The notes: generated by a model from the letters alone, not told the origin. Numbered from the stretch's first letter, positions 1 through 13,200 are shown. The stretch is 64,000 nucleotides of DNA from Artocarpus heterophyllus (GCA_025403435.1 CM046350.1:14647684-14711683); one strand, 5' to 3'. Numbers and translations: made by a program.

Positions 1-379
1 GACTATTTGCTTAAATTTAAAAAGTTATAGTCATTTATTTTAATAAGGCCATTAACAAGGCAACCTAACCCAATTTCAAAAAAAATCAAGACGAAAAGAA
101 AAACTTCTTGTTGTGACATAAAACAAAAGCGTTTAGTGAACTTCATATGGTATTTGAAATATCAATTTTAACTTATTAATTACAAATATATATAGTGTAA
201 CGCCTTTAACAGCTACAGTAAAAAACAAAAAAATTGTTACAATATTAAACGTTATGTTTCAACTAATTCTCTGAATAGAAGATCAAACTAAGGGATTTTT
301 TTTTTACTATGTTATCGTGTTTTACATTTTAATTTGTGGTACTAATTATGTTTTTTCTGTCTCCGTGCAACTATTACAC
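1..379. other. AT-rich flank, no gene seen
   Basis: No coding sequence, RNA gene or clear repeat is visible. It lies just upstream of the first readable glycosidase remnant. The N-terminal exon sequence expected for a GH31 protein is not recognisable here, so the pseudogene appears truncated at its 5' end. Confidence 0.5.
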
Positions 380-792
380 GTCGAAGGACCTTCGAATTCG
401 AATAACAAATGCCAAACAACAAAAATGGGAAGTTCCCAAAGACTTCATCCCACGCCAAACCCCACTAACACCACCACCACAAAACCACGTTTTCGAACCG
501 AAAAACTAGCTCGCATCGCTGGAAAATTAGCTTTTCTACATACAACTCCGACCTCGTTCTCACCTTCCACAACTCTACCCTGTTTGCTTCGCTGTCTCCC
601 GCCGTTCATGCCGACCAACTGTTCAAAGGAATGATCGGATAGATGCTGTTTACAGTGGGGATAGGATTACTTAAAAGATGATTGGTGGGATCAGTAACAT
701 GAACATCTTCACGGGGCCCACGCCAGAGTTGGTGTTGGAACAGTACACCGAGCTCATTGGCCGGCCTATTCCAATGCCTTGCTTGTGTTTTG
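380..792 (+). pseudogene. GH31 pseudogene, first exon remnant
   Basis: Around 383-450 one frame reads like the family's beta-domain (ITNAKQQKWEVPKDFIPRQ). Around 541-620 another frame reads NSDLVLTFHNSTLF, with a further shift just after it. At 645-792 the text resembles the family's stretch around EQYTELIGRP. The roughly 140 residues normally found between the second and third pieces are absent. The codon in front of KMIGG has become TAA (near position 673). The exon ends at 792 on a split Gly codon, followed by GTAGGT. Confidence 0.8.
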
Positions 793-1684
793 GTAGGTAT
801 AAGTTAGAGGCAGAGCCAGAAAATATTTTCAATAAAATACTACTAAAAAAATTAGATTTTTTTTGTTGTTGTTGGAAATGAACGTAGCTATATGTTTTAA
901 CTATTAAGTATAGGTACAGTTATAATTTTGACACAACTAAAATTTTTAAAACGTAAGTGAGATGCATATCCCCACTCAATCTTATATATCTCCGTCCTCG
1001 GTATAAGTTAGAGGGTTTGTGTGATAGTCTTACACTCTTATATGTAAAAGTAGAAGAATTGTAACATGATATTTATTTTATATAACATTAGTCTGCGATA
1101 ATCAATTTTCTTGTTGATATTGCAATTTTATAAAGTATTGTTATATAGAATAAGTGGCGTGTGACACTATCTATTCTACATGTCATATGTATGACGAAGC
1201 ATTCTGAAATATCGAAGCCTTTTTCTTTGTTATAATATCCATGTATATGCATATGGCTTTGTCTGTTTGTTGCTTTCTCTTGTTTTGCTTTTGGGTGTTA
1301 TAGGAGAGACATTGATGTAGGGAATTAAGCTATGTTAGTTATTTTTATATTTTAGCTTTGTTTTGTTTAATTTGTCATTACTTGTCTTATCTGTAGTTAA
1401 TTTTAGTAAGTATTTGTTGTCGTTTTGTTAAAAGACTATAAATAGCCTTATTAGCTATTGTAATAGGAAGACTTTGAATATTGAGAATTGAATATAAGTT
1501 TGAGTGTTTTCTCTCTAAATTAGGGGTGGATTTTCGGATCCTTTGTTTGAGTTAGGCAGTAAAACTCATTTTTTCCAATTTTGCTACTTCAGCCATATAT
1601 GTTTATAACTTGTATATACAGAATAAGTTCGATGCTTAGGAACTGGTTTAGTAATCTTTGATACATATAATTAGGAAAAGCTAT
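793..1684 (+). other. Left remnant of intron 1, with an LTR-like patch
   Basis: This is AT-rich intron sequence between the donor at 793 and the left LTR of Gypsy-1. About 1316-1560 has the look of a small LTR or TRIM: a TATA-like ACTATAAATAGC at about 1434, then a purine-rich leader and a pyrimidine run. I could not find its second copy or a target duplication. Nothing coding is seen. Confidence 0.35.
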
Positions 1685-2250
1685 TGTTGATAGTGGGAAA
1701 TGATCAATTTGACAATGCCCACAAATCACTTATGGTTCCTACAGATTAATGCAATAAAGATGAAAAGGATGAAAGCAAAGAATAAACACACAGATTTATA
1801 ATAGTTCACTCTTTAATGAGCCACTTTACTGTTTTTCTCTTAATCAAGAGTTCTTATACAATGGACTCAGATTTCTAGAAATGAAGAATGGAAATGGTAG
1901 GGAGAGGAGAGTTCCTCCTCCTTTTTTCGACCCCCTTCTTCTCTTCTCCATATCTCCCCTTTATAAGATGCAACATTATTATTACAAATGATTAAAATAT
2001 TGCTAATGGAGCAAGAATCTCCGTGTTTTGTTCCAGCTTTACACTTGGTGTCTCTTATTCTTGTATGTTCTTTTTGGAATGATGGGCACAATAATGGGTG
2101 GAGGATACGAAGCTCATTTAACCTTGATCTCATTCTAGAGCTACGAGTTTAATCGATCATCACGATTTCCACTCTCTTTGGGATTAATAGGCTGAGTTGG
2201 GCTTTTCATTGACTTGGCCTTCGAGCCTCAGGCTGTCGAGATATTCTACA
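1685..2250 (-). repeat. Gypsy-1 3' LTR (left copy)
   Basis: It matches 28263-28913 along its length, from TGTTGAT at the left end to TTCTACA at the right end. Shared text includes the stretch around 1790-1915 (short flank, CTCTTAATCAAGAGTTC, then AGATTTCTAGAAATGAAGAAT). It is shorter than the right copy, mainly by one internal indel of roughly 90 bp near 2030-2060. Confidence 0.8.
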
Positions 2251-2363
2251 ATAATTGCCCCCAAGCATAGAGTGACCTGGAAAGTTGCTTCGTGGTTTGG
2301 CAGTTGAGGATGTGGTAAGTCTCCCATTGGTTAGGATTTGGGGGACGTGTCCCTTAGAATTGC
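2251..2363 (-). other. Gypsy-1 internal sequence with polypurine tract
   Basis: Read on the minus strand, the bases just before the 3' LTR contain TTGGGGGC, a plausible polypurine tract for plus-strand priming. The remaining bases are Gypsy-1 sequence interrupted by Copia-1 at 2364. The text resumes at 13690. Confidence 0.5.
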
Positions 2364-2593
2364 TATTGGAAGATCTTCTAGAATATTTGTAATTATGTAC
2401 CATATTTGATTATGTACCATATTTAGTTAGTTAAGAGATTTGTGAGGTAGAATAGAAATCTTAGGAATCAATTTTTGTTTCCTTTTGTTTAGGAAGATTA
2501 GTTACCTTTTGTTTCCTAGGAAAATCTACAAATACTGATGTACATCAGTATGGAATGAATTGAATCCTTTCATTCATGTTATTCTCTGCTTTA
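2364..2593 (+). repeat. Copia-1 5' LTR
   Basis: Similar to 13474-13684. It shares GGAAGATCTTCTAGAATATT at the start and AAATACTGATGTAC near the end. A short internal duplication of GTACCATATTTG near 2397-2420 makes it longer than the 3' copy. Confidence 0.8.
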
Positions 2594-2650
2594 TTTTATT
2601 AAAGCAGAAAATAAAGTCCTAGGGTTCAATTCTGCTTTCTTGTTCCCAAA

Positions 2651-3708
2651 ATGTTCGAAGTCAAAAGTCAGCCTTCTCAGTCATCTCAATCCAAGCCTCA
2701 AATCATTCGAAGTTTGTCTAAAAATCACTCCATTCAGATAACTACAATCTGACTAAACGACGACAATTTTCTTCGATGGTCACAATCTGTCCGCATGTAC
2801 ATCAAGGGGAGAGGCAAGATCGGCTATCTCACAGGAGATACAAAGAAGCATGACTTGAAGGATCCAACCTATGCCATTTGCTATGCTGAAAAATTGATGG
2901 TGATGACATGGTTGGTCAATGCCATGACCGAGGAGATATAGGCAAATTATCTCTGTTACTCTATAGCTAAGGAGTTATGGGACAATGTTTCATAGATGTA
3001 CTCTAATTTAGGGAATCAATCCTAAGTTTACAAATTAACCCTACAACTTGGGTGAGGACTCTATGACAAAGTATTTTAATTCTCTTAAGAGGATTTGGCA
3101 AGACTTGGACTTATTCAATGATTACGAGTGGAAATTAACCAAGGACTACAATCATTATCAGAAGGCGATGAATGTTGGCCGAGTCTTCAAGTTTCTTGTA
3201 GGTTTAAACGTTGAATTCGATGAAGTCCATGGTCAAATTATTGGAAGAAATTCTCTATCTCCAATTGGGGAAGTATTTGTAGATGTACGGAGAGAAGAAA
3301 GCCGCAAACAAGTGATGCTAGGAAAGAAGGCTACAAGCACAACTGGATCTGTGGAAGGGTCAGCCTTAGCCATTCTTCAAGCCCAAGTTAGCCGTAGAGT
3401 GCCCCAAAATTAGCAAGCAAGAGACAAAAATAACCTACGTTATGAGTACTGTGGGAAAACACACCATACCCAAGAGAAATGTAGACCTCCTAACGGTAGG
3501 GCAAACAATTCTGGTCAACAGAACATGCTTGTAGCAAATGAGGCCGAGTCATCCCTGTTCAATAAAGAACAATTAGATCATCTTCTAAGACTACTAAGAT
3601 CTTATCCATCACCTAATGCTCCCATCGGTCTATGGCACAAATAGGTGGCAATCCTTTGGCACTTTCGGTTCTTGGAAAAATTAGTCCTTGGATCATAGAT
3701 TTAGGGTC
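2651..3708 (+). pseudogene. Copia-1 gag and start of protease, broken
   Basis: Copia capsid-type text follows an ATG at 2651 (frame pieces WSQSVRMYIKGRGKIGYLTG and TWLVNAMTEEI). Next come an open piece at 3048-3413 and a CCHC knuckle at about 3440-3482 in which the first Cys is replaced by Tyr (YEYCGKTHHTQEKC). The protease start (SPWIID) stands at about 3686-3703. There it breaks off, because LTR-B has inserted between the catalytic Asp-Ser/Gly codons and the following HMT text, which resumes at 10301. Several stops (TGA, TAG) occur in the gag frame. Confidence 0.75.
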
Positions 3709-4294
3709 TGACGACCTACCTTTTCAAGCAGTCACTTGACTTTCTTAAATAACATTATTTAAACATTAATCTTACTTACTTAATAAGAAAATACTGAAAA
3801 CTTTTTTTTCTTTTTTTTGTTAACATCCTTTAAAACGCTAATAAAAACTGTTGCGACGTCTGTCACCATTCAAGTTGAGACCTTGCTCAACATTTAACTT
3901 TAAACCCTTTTCAAATCATTTCTTAAAACTTATTAAGAATGAAACGCCCCTTAGCTCGAACGTCACAGATATCGTTACATTCATACATTCATACTTATTA
4001 AACCTTAAACATAAACGTAATTACATAGCTTATATGATGTTTTCAAATATAAACATAGTTAAACATACATAACCAGGATCCATTCATACATCTAATTTTT
4101 TTTTATAACTTATCATTGTTTAAAAATAACATTGTTTAACTTATTCCATATCATAATTTATTCAATTATACTTTAAATTAATCATGAACTTATTTAATAA
4201 TATAGGTATATCAAGTTGTAAAATCAAAACTTATCAAAACATCACATCAAATCTCCTTAATCAACACATCATATAAAAGTCATTTACTCCCACA

Positions 4295-4464
4295 GTTCGG
4301 CAGGCCGAACTTGGGACTTTGGCAGGCCGAACATGATCGACAGGCCGGCGGAGGCTTTGCAATTCAGACCTAAAAACTTATCAACGTTCGGCAGGCCGAA
4401 AACATGATCGACAAGCCGAACTTTCAGACTTCGACAGGCCGACCAAGGATGTTCGGCAGGCCGA
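4295..4464 (+). repeat. Cluster of TCGGCAGGCCGA motifs
   Basis: Seven copies or close variants of TTCGGCAGGCCGAA start at about 4295, 4320, 4337, 4386, 4409, 4430 and 4451. Each is a 5-bp inverted repeat around a two-base AG centre. They stand out sharply from the AT-rich surroundings. Spacing is irregular, about 15-50 bp. Confidence 0.85.
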
Positions 4465-6587
4465 CCGAGCCAAAATCTTTGAGAAAAACTTGATTTTTAA
4501 AACAAACCAACTTTTCATAAAATGTTGCGGAAGTTCATAATTCATTAAAAATGATAAAATAACTTATAAAACTATAGTATAAGTTTCTTAAAACTTAACA
4601 TAAAAATATGTTCAAAATATATAACTTGATTAAAACATAAAAACGTTCTTCTTGGCGTGCTTTCGGTTACAATTCATCGTGCTTAGTGCTCACACGCATT
4701 TCCATGTCCTCCGCCTAATCCAAGACTTTCTTACTCTTATCTGCAACATGACATAAAACATGATTAAGCTAATGCTTAGTAAGTACATATAATTCTCACA
4801 AAATAAAAATATTTCATAAACATCATCATCATTGTCATCATATCATAAAAGTGCCTTAAGCACAATTTTATAAAACATATCTTTCATTGCGTTCATCATT
4901 TAAAAACTTATTCCATTTTATCTTAAGGGCCCAAGTGTTGCACCATAAACATCATCATAGGCATGCCGTCATGAGAGGAGAAGGGTAGCTAATCCAAAAC
5001 CAAACATGACATCATAACATTTCATTTCATAACATTGGCGTGCAATACTTATTAGGTGATACATATATACATAATTTTCATACTTTGAAACATGCCAAAA
5101 TCATCATGCACAACTTAAAATCATGAAAATCTTTCATAGAAATTCTTAAGGAAAATATCCATATAATTATCATGAATATCATTATGAACATAACATCAAA
5201 TCTTGTAAAAACGTGTCATGTTGCAGGTGAGAATGTACTTACCTTAACAGCTAGCTTACTTAACCTTAAAATGATTTGGTGACGACGTTGCGGTCTCGAA
5301 GTGCTCGTTGCTTTATGTGTTCATGCCATTTTTCCATTTAAAACACAATAAAATCAATACTTAGCATCATAGCGTAAATCATCCATTCATATAACATTCA
5401 CATATACATACATTCATCTCATATTACAAGCATAATTCATAACCATAAACCTTGTCATCACATAGACATGTTATTTTGATTTTTCTTAAATTATAAAAAT
5501 TACCTTAAGCATATAAAAACAAACCATACATTTTAAACATAATTATCTTTTAAATAAAACATTTTCAAACAATTAAAATACATATATTTTAATTTAAAAC
5601 TTCATACCATCATCATATTATCATGCATAAAATTATTTTATTATCACAAAATCATATAAACATAAATAACAATTCATAAACAAAATCCAGAGATAACATT
5701 GTTAAAATAGTTTTCTTAAAAATAACATAAAATACCTTCATCATATATCATACATGCACATTCTTGACAACTTTCATGAAAAACATCATATTTACCCCTT
5801 GAATATTATTACATTTTTCATACATCCAGATTAAACAGTAATATTTACTGTGAGGGGTAGAAGATAGAAAATTCTTATTTTATCATAAAAATCCAAGAAG
5901 ACATGAAACTTTAAAAAAAAATCATCTCATAACACATACATGCATAACATATTAAAAACTCGAAACAAATACAATACCTAAAGAAAGATATTGTAGACGG
6001 ATTGAGGAGGAGAATTCTTTTCAAAAACACAAGAAACGAGTCCTTACCTTGAAAATTTTCTTCTCAAAACCCTTGAATTTAACCAACAAAATATGACTTT
6101 TCTTTCAATTTTCTTGCAAAAAATTTTTGAGAGAGAAGGAAGTGAAATGCATGGAGAAGAGAAGAGGAAGAGAGAATGAAAGAACGTCTCAGAAATGAAC
6201 GAGAAAGGAGTGAGAAGTTGAGAGAAAAATCTGAGGAAAGAAAACGTTAAAATTTTTTTAACGTAACAATCATAATGAAATTCATTGCCCTTCATTAAGT
6301 CCCTCCATTAAGTCAGAATTTCTGACTGTTAGGGGGCAATTGGCGTGAAGGAGAGAAAGAAGAAAAAGGAAAGTCGAAACTCTTACTCATCACTTACCAT
6401 GTTTTGCCCTATTTAAATGGGAAACCATTTAAATTAACACAAATCAATGCAAAGTCAAACCCCTTATTTCCTTAACTGAAAAAATCATTCCATTATTATG
6501 CCAATTAATCACATTAAATAATCCAATTAACGTAATTAACTCAGCCATAATTTTGGAGAGATTTCTGTTGACTGCTCGTCAGCCGTG

Positions 6588-6716
6588 TTCAGCTTGTCGA
6601 TTTTCCCCTTCGGCCTGCCGGTTCCACCAAGTTTGGCCTGCCGATGGGTTTCTTCGGCCTGCCGATCTCGGGCAGACATTTCAGCCTGCTGATCGTAAAA
6701 GTTCGGCCTGTCGAAC
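6588..6716 (-). repeat. Inverted cluster of the same motif (TCGGCCTGCCGA)
   Basis: Six copies or variants start at about 6588, 6609, 6632, 6653, 6680 and 6701. Here the centre reads CT on the plus strand, so the cluster is oriented opposite to that at 4295-4464. The two clusters lie near opposite ends of LTR-A and could pair with each other. Confidence 0.85.
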
Positions 6717-7760
6717 TGTCCATAAATGCCATACATTAAAACATTCATACATCATTGCATCATAATTAAAAATAATTTAAAAATAATCATGAACACTTGA
6801 GCACAACGATTCCATACGGTCGTCACCTGTCATAAAACTTGACATAAAAGTTAGTAACATACACATCATATATCATTACATATATCATAAGTTATTAATA
6901 AAATATCATTAATGTCGCTACTAACTTAACGTAATTCATTACAAAAAAATGGGCGGGTGTTACAAAGAAACATTTACTCAATCGTTGATTAAAACATAAT
7001 TTTATAAGAAATAAAACATTTCATAAATATATCATAAAACTTTAAAAATATTTCTTAAAATTGTAATTTTCTTAATAGTTTGAAAACACTATATTAAATA
7101 GTGGAAAACCTTTCCTTTGAACAGCAGAAGCATACCGTAGTGGTATCCATACCTAAATCTTTGCATCTACCCTCCGCAGCACCAAGCTCCTCAAACAGGT
7201 CCTACTGGTCACTCGTAGGACTACCTACAGCATGAAGAAATTTTTAATGAGCTTTCAGTCTGTAAGTTCAAATATAAACTCACAAATCTTTCACACATGC
7301 TTTAAAACTTTATGGATAAAAACCTTTCTCTTAAAAAGTTTTTCAAAAACCTTTTTCATAAACGTTTCTAAAAATATTTTTCATAAAACATTTCTTGAAC
7401 GTTTTTCTTAAAACGTCATTTATAAATCTTTTCTTGTAAACATAAAAATGTTTTTCATAAACACTTAACATAAAACATTTCTCAAAATGTTTTTCATAAG
7501 CATTTAATGTAAATACTTTATAATAAGGAATACAAGCAAATTCATAATGCATTATTCCAATTATGCTCAATTATGAACTTCAATTATGAGCATTTTATGA
7601 ACATTCTTTTCTTACTTTAACTTTCTATCTTTGTTCCTTAACTTTCCTTATCTTACTTTATCTTATAACCTTTAGTGTTCGTACCAACATCTTTAGTCAT
7701 GAGATCATAAACATGATCCTTCCCTTGTGGAAGACTTGAGACCATTGAGCATCGAGGTTA

Positions 7761-7865
7761 TGTACCTCACATCTAGGAGGTCAAACTTTAACTTTACTTG
7801 TGTACCTCATATCTAGGAGGTTACAACTTTAACTTTACATTTAGTACATCACAACAAGGAGGCTA
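7761..7865. repeat. 40-bp tandem repeat in LTR-B
   Basis: TGTACCTCAYATCTAGGAGG followed by ACTTTAACTTTAC appears at 7761 and again at 7801. A decayed third copy (TAGTACATCACAACAAGGAGG) begins at about 7842. Confidence 0.7.
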
Positions 7866-8164
7866 GTATGATACTTTCTTTTTATTATCTTTACTTTACC
7901 TTCTTTTTAACGTTAGTGAGCTTATAAAGTCCTAACACATTATATGCAAACACATTTGTAAATCATGACTTGTACTGTAAAACTTATTGCATAATAAATG
8001 CAGCTTATAACTTAAACTATAAAAAATTATGCATTAACAAAATGTAAAACATACTTAAACATAATTATTGCAATTACATTGCAAACTTATACTTGATCTT
8101 CAAAAACTTTATGCTGACAATCATGCTTTAAAAAAATACAATGCAAATCATGATTTAAATTTTA

Positions 8165-8305
8165 AAACCCACCGGGGTTCCTTTCCCTTTTGCTTAACTA
8201 TATAACCACTGGGTTACCATTCTTTCTGCTTAGTTCGGTAACCCATCAGGTTACCTCCTTCTTTACTTGACTATGTAGCCTACCGGGTTACCTTTGTTCT
8301 TAAGC
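8165..8305. repeat. Degenerate GGGTTACC repeats in LTR-B
   Basis: Four units of roughly 45 bp each contain an AACCCA(C/T)C(A/G)GGTT- or ACCGGGTTACC-like core, followed by a pyrimidine run and TGCTTA or ACTTGACTAT. They lie at about 8168, 8206, 8240 and 8280. The role is unknown; they may be an LTR minisatellite. Confidence 0.5.
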
Positions 8306-10299
8306 GTCCCTTAGTTAAACTTCCAGCCTCACTGGTAGTTTTGTTATCGAACATATTACAAAATATTTTCTATCTAAGAGCGTTTTGCTAATTTGGAGTG
8401 TTCGACTCCGTTTTAGTCGTTTTCTCAAAAATGACGTTTTTACCCTTAATGGGTTTTTCATCCATTTTGTAATTTTATAAAATTCATTGCTTAATTTTAC
8501 CATTCTATTACCTACATATTACAAAAAAATTTCCACTAAGGAATATTTCTCGACATCAGGCGTTTCGGGTATGTTTTGGCCTTTTTTCATAAAATGACCA
8601 TTTTGCCCCTAATGTTATTCTTTCATTCTTTTCTTTGACTAAATTTTGAATCCTTTAAAACTCAGCATCCTTAATTACTCACTACCTATAGTAGTGTAAG
8701 AATTCTACATTTCTTGGTGAAAAACCCAGTTTTCACATGATTTTACGGTTTTGGCCCAAAATACAAAAGTATTTACATTTTTGGCCCCGAAACCAAAAAC
8801 GACCAATTCATACCATAACCCTTAATTTCTCATAAGGAATAAAACTTACAAAAGCACCATGGTCGAATTCTAAACTTTTCATAATGTTTCATTTCTTAAA
8901 ATTTTGTGCCTAAAATTTTGTAAAATTCATAACTTCTAAACCGGGCAGAATTTTAGAAAACTGTCTATGTTATCCTAACAATTTTGACGAGTTCTACATC
9001 TTTTATGTTTTAACTTTCTTGAAATTCCACTGTTTAGGAGGACTTTTTGACTGCTTTTCAAATTTGCCGAGAATTCATTTTTTTCTTTATAATTTAGTCC
9101 CTTCTGAAATTTCACCAAAACCCTTACTTTCTTCTTTCCATCATCATCACCATCAACATATAATATAAAATAACCATGCAATAATGTCCATATTATATGC
9201 CATAGACCAAAATCTTTTTATCAAATATATGGTATGCATGTAAATTTCAAATAAAAAGTTTAGAAATTTACCTAAACTTTGCCAATCTTTTTGATCCTCC
9301 ACTTGTGCAATTAAACTTGGTTAGATTCCTTTGTCATAAACCATGAAAAAATTCTATCAAAAACCCATCCATAACTTTGAATAAAAATACTAAAACCCTT
9401 AGAAAAAGTTTAGAAATTTACCTTCAAAGTGGCAAAACTTTGCACTAAAACATTAGAGCTTGCCTTAAGCTTGATTTGGAGGCTTGAATTTCATGAAAAC
9501 TTGAGGGAGAAAGTGATCATGGAGGGGATGATTTTGGAGGGGGAAAAATGGAGCTTTTTTTTTTTTTCCTTTTCTTTCTTTCTTTTTTTCTTTCTTTTCA
9601 CGTTTTTCTCTTCTCTTTTTTTCCCCACCGTGGACACCAACTTTGGTCTCCTATATCATTAAATAATTAAACTTTCTTTTTCTTTTTTTTCCTTTTTTTT
9701 TTACAAAAAGTGGTGGTGAGTCACCTTAGTCATCAAGTGGATTCCATTGGGTGGCCAAATGTGATTGGGCCACATTTCATGATGTGATGGCCCAATCAAG
9801 ATCCATTGAGTGTCCACCAAATATCTTACTCAGTCCAAGTTTATACTGATAGTATTTTTCCTATACTATCAATACTCTTTTCCATACAATTCATGAGGCC
9901 CCATAACCTCCTACACTTATTTTCATCCGTCACATAATATAATTCCAAATTATCTAACTTTCTACAGTCTAAATTTATACTAACAGTATGTTTCTTATAC
10001 TGTCGGTACATTCTCTATACTATTACAGCATTCCTTATTCATCCATATTCTCCAAACAATATTATTCCTACACTGCTTTCACTTAAACAGTCCAATTCCT
10101 ACACTGCGTTACTTTTGCATTGTAATTTCATACTGTATAATTTTACCAGTATACCTTCTTACATTGCATTATTCTAATATTGTATAATTTTCATATTATT
10201 ATACAGTATTTTTCCTTAAACTGTATTTTTGCCTTAACATAATTCTTGAATTACTGCATTTTTAATGTACTCAAAATGTACGAGTGTTACACAAGGGCC

Positions 10300-13200
10300 T
10301 TCGATCATATGACACGTGGCTCCCAATTGTTTAATTCATATTATTCATTTTTGGTGTTGAAAAAGTGAGAATAGCTGATGGTAGTTTTTCATCCGTTGCA
10401 AGCAAATGGCACATTAGAGAAATAAATGGACTGTACTACTTTGGTGAAACTCCTTTCGACAATAAAAAGGCTCAGGATTTAGGTAGTACTAGTTCAAACT
10501 TTGTCTATGATAAAGTCATGTTATGGCATAGAAGATTGGGACATCCTAGCTTTCCATATCTTAAACATTTATTTCCTAAGTTGTTTAAAGGGATTGATTG
10601 TTCAAAATTCATTGTGAGGCTTGTCATTTGGCCAAAGATCATTGTGTTTCATTTCCAATAAAACCCTATTTTGCATCGAAACCATTTTATTTGTTCCATA
10701 GTGATGTTTGGGGTCCATCTAAGGTTAACACACTTTCTGGAAAAAAAAATGGTTTGTGACCTTTATTGATGATCACACAAGAGTGTGTTGGGTTTATTTG
10801 TTGGGAAAAAAAAAATTTGAAGTTAGACAACAATTTAAAATTTTTTTCCTTGTGATTTAAAATCAATTTCAAACAAAAATTGGCATTCTAAGAATGAATA
10901 ATAGGACTGAATATTTTAACAAATATTTGGGGACATTTTTTTTGGAAAAAGGTGTTATTCATCAATCAACTTGTCGTGACATGCCACAATAAAATGGCAT
11001 TGCCGAAAGAAAGAATAGGCATTTACTTCAAGTTGCCCGAGCCATTATGTTTTCAATGAATGTTCCTAAATATCTTTGGGCAATACACTCTTCACAGCTT
11101 ATTATTTAATAAATAGAATGCCATCTCGAGTTTTAAAATTTGGCACACCTTTACAGGTTTTAAAAGATTTTTTTTCCTACATCTCGAATAATAGCATATC
11201 TCCCTTTAAAAGTGTTTGGCTGTAGTTGTTATATGTATATACCAAATGTTTTTCGATCAAAACTGGATCCAAAGGCTGAAAAATGTGTGTTCATTGGTTA
11301 TTCATCAAATGAAAAGGGATACAAATGTTTTAATCCAGTCACAAAAATTTTTTTTGAGAGTATCGACGTAAAATTTGTTGAAGACCAACCTTACCTTCAA
11401 AAAAGTTCTCTTCAGGGGGAGAACATAGTTGAGGAAGAAAATTTTTGGGAAACTTTACCTATCCCAGAGGTGTCTAATCCTACTCCTTTGATTAATTTTG
11501 ATAAACAAATTTTGGAAACAACTGTTGGAAGTATGGAAACTAGTGATTGTACTCTTAATCCAACTATGTCAGATGGTACTCAATCAGGGATAGGGGGAGA
11601 AGTACTTCAAATGGACACAATCCTCAACCTGAGCTTCATGTTTATGTCAGGAAGAAGTTTCACAAATGTGCTACTACTCCAGTTATTCTTCCAGCAAATG
11701 TTCAATCCAACTTGTCGAGTAATGGTCCTACAATTTAGAGTAATCATCCTTCTACTCCCATTCCTTCTTTATCTCTTGATTTGCCAAATTTGTCTTCTTC
11801 TAACCTTGATCATCCAATTGCGTTAAGAAAAGGAACCCGAGCATGCACTAAACACCCTATTGCAAAATACTTGTCATATAAAAAATTGTCAAACGCTCAT
11901 AGAGCATTGTGTCTAGGATTTCTAACCTGTTTGTTCCAAGAACTGTTCAGGAAGCATTAGGCAATCTGAATTAGAGATTAGCTCTGATGGAGGAAATAAA
12001 TACTCTTAGGAAAAATAACACTTGGAGTGTCACTAATCTACCTAAAGATAAGAAGAAAGTTAGGTGCAAATGGGTGTTTACAGTGAAGTCTAAAGCTGAT
12101 GGAAGTGTCAAAAGATACAAAGCAAGATTAGTAGCAAAATGATTTACCCAAACTCATTGTATAGATTACCAACAGACTTTTGCTCATGTTGCTAAAATTA
12201 ACTCTATCATAATACTTCTTTCTATTACAGTTGACTTCAACTGTCCACTTCATTAGTTTGATGTTAAAAATGCTTTTTCAATGGAAATCTATAAGAAGAA
12301 GTATATACAGACTTACCACCTAGATTTAAAGAAAGTCTTGCAAGAGGCAAATTGTACAAGCTAAAAAAGGCTCTATATGGACTAAAGCAGTCTCCTAGAG
12401 CTTGGTTTGAGCAGTTTGGAGATGTTGTTAGGAGACAAGGTTTCTTACAAAGTCAAGCTGATCATACTACATTCTTCAACCATTCCATCGAAGGTAAAGT
12501 AGGTATTCTAATGGTATATGTAGATGACATAATCATTACTGGAGATGATTCCTGTGAGATCAGCAACTTAAAGAACAAACTTGAGGCTGAATTTGATGTC
12601 AAGGATCTGGGAAAACTAAAGTATGTTCTTGGAATGGAGTTTGCAAGATCCAAGAATTTTTATCAACCAATGCAAATACATCCTTGATTTACTCAAAGAG
12701 ACAGGAATGATAGGTTGTAAGGCAGCAGAAACTCCAACCAAGCCTAATGTGAAGTTGAAAGCAGCGGCAGAAGATGAAGTGGTGGATTGAGAACATTATC
12801 AAAGATTAGTTGGGAGACTAATCTATTTGGCACATACAAGTCCTGACATAGCTTTCACAATAAGTGTAGTAAGTCAGTTCATGTATTCACCTGGACATAC
12901 TCGCTTTGAGGTTGTGTTCAGAAATTTGAGATACCTTAGAGGAAGTTTGGGGAAAGGACTTTTGTTCAGAAATAGAGGTCATCTCCAGGTAGAAGCTTAC
13001 ATAGATGCAGATTAGGTAAGTAGTGTAAGTGATAGAAGATCCACCTCGAGTTACTACACCTTTGTAGGGGAAATTTAGTCACTTGGAGAAGCAAAAAACA
13101 AGGTGTTGTAGCAAGGAGTAGTGCTAAAGCAAAATTCCGCTTTGTTGCACATGGATTTTGTGAAGTATTATGGATCAAGAGAATCCTAGAGGAATTAAAA

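Larger units (their letters stand above)
3940..6964 (-). mobile_element. LTR-A: solo LTR nested in LTR-B
   Basis: The minus strand starts TGTAACACCCGCCC at 6964 and ends GGGGCGTTTCA at 3940, typical termini of chromovirus-type Gypsy LTRs. A perfect 5-bp target duplication AAGAA flanks it (3935-3939 and 6965-6969). There is no internal coding region and no second LTR, so this is a solo LTR of 3025 bp. It carries two clusters of a GC-rich near-palindrome, described separately. Short ORFs inside it have no recognisable protein. Confidence 0.8.
3709..10294 (-). mobile_element. LTR-B: solo LTR of a Gypsy element, nested in Copia-1
   Basis: It interrupts the Copia-1 protease. The minus-strand left end reads TGTAACACTCG, the common start of plant chromovirus LTRs, and no coding sequence lies inside. 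Flanking GGGTC (3704-3708) and GGGCC (10295-10299) could be a target duplication with one mismatch, so the exact ends are uncertain by a few bases. Without LTR-A the length is about 3.56 kb, similar to the Gypsy-3 LTRs. It also shares text with them on the minus strand: GGACTAAATT, TTCTCGGCA and AAGTTAAAACA at about 9100-9000. It is therefore probably a solo LTR left by recombination between two LTRs. Confidence 0.65.

Noticed and set aside
4295..4464. CRISPR-like array
   Set aside because: Motif units are short and variable with irregular spacing in a plant LTR; no cas genes and wrong kind of organism.
6536..6765. Small ORFs on both strands in LTR-A with repeated RQAE/CRF-like text
   Set aside because: Both simply translate the palindromic motif cluster. 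No start context or conservation supports a protein.
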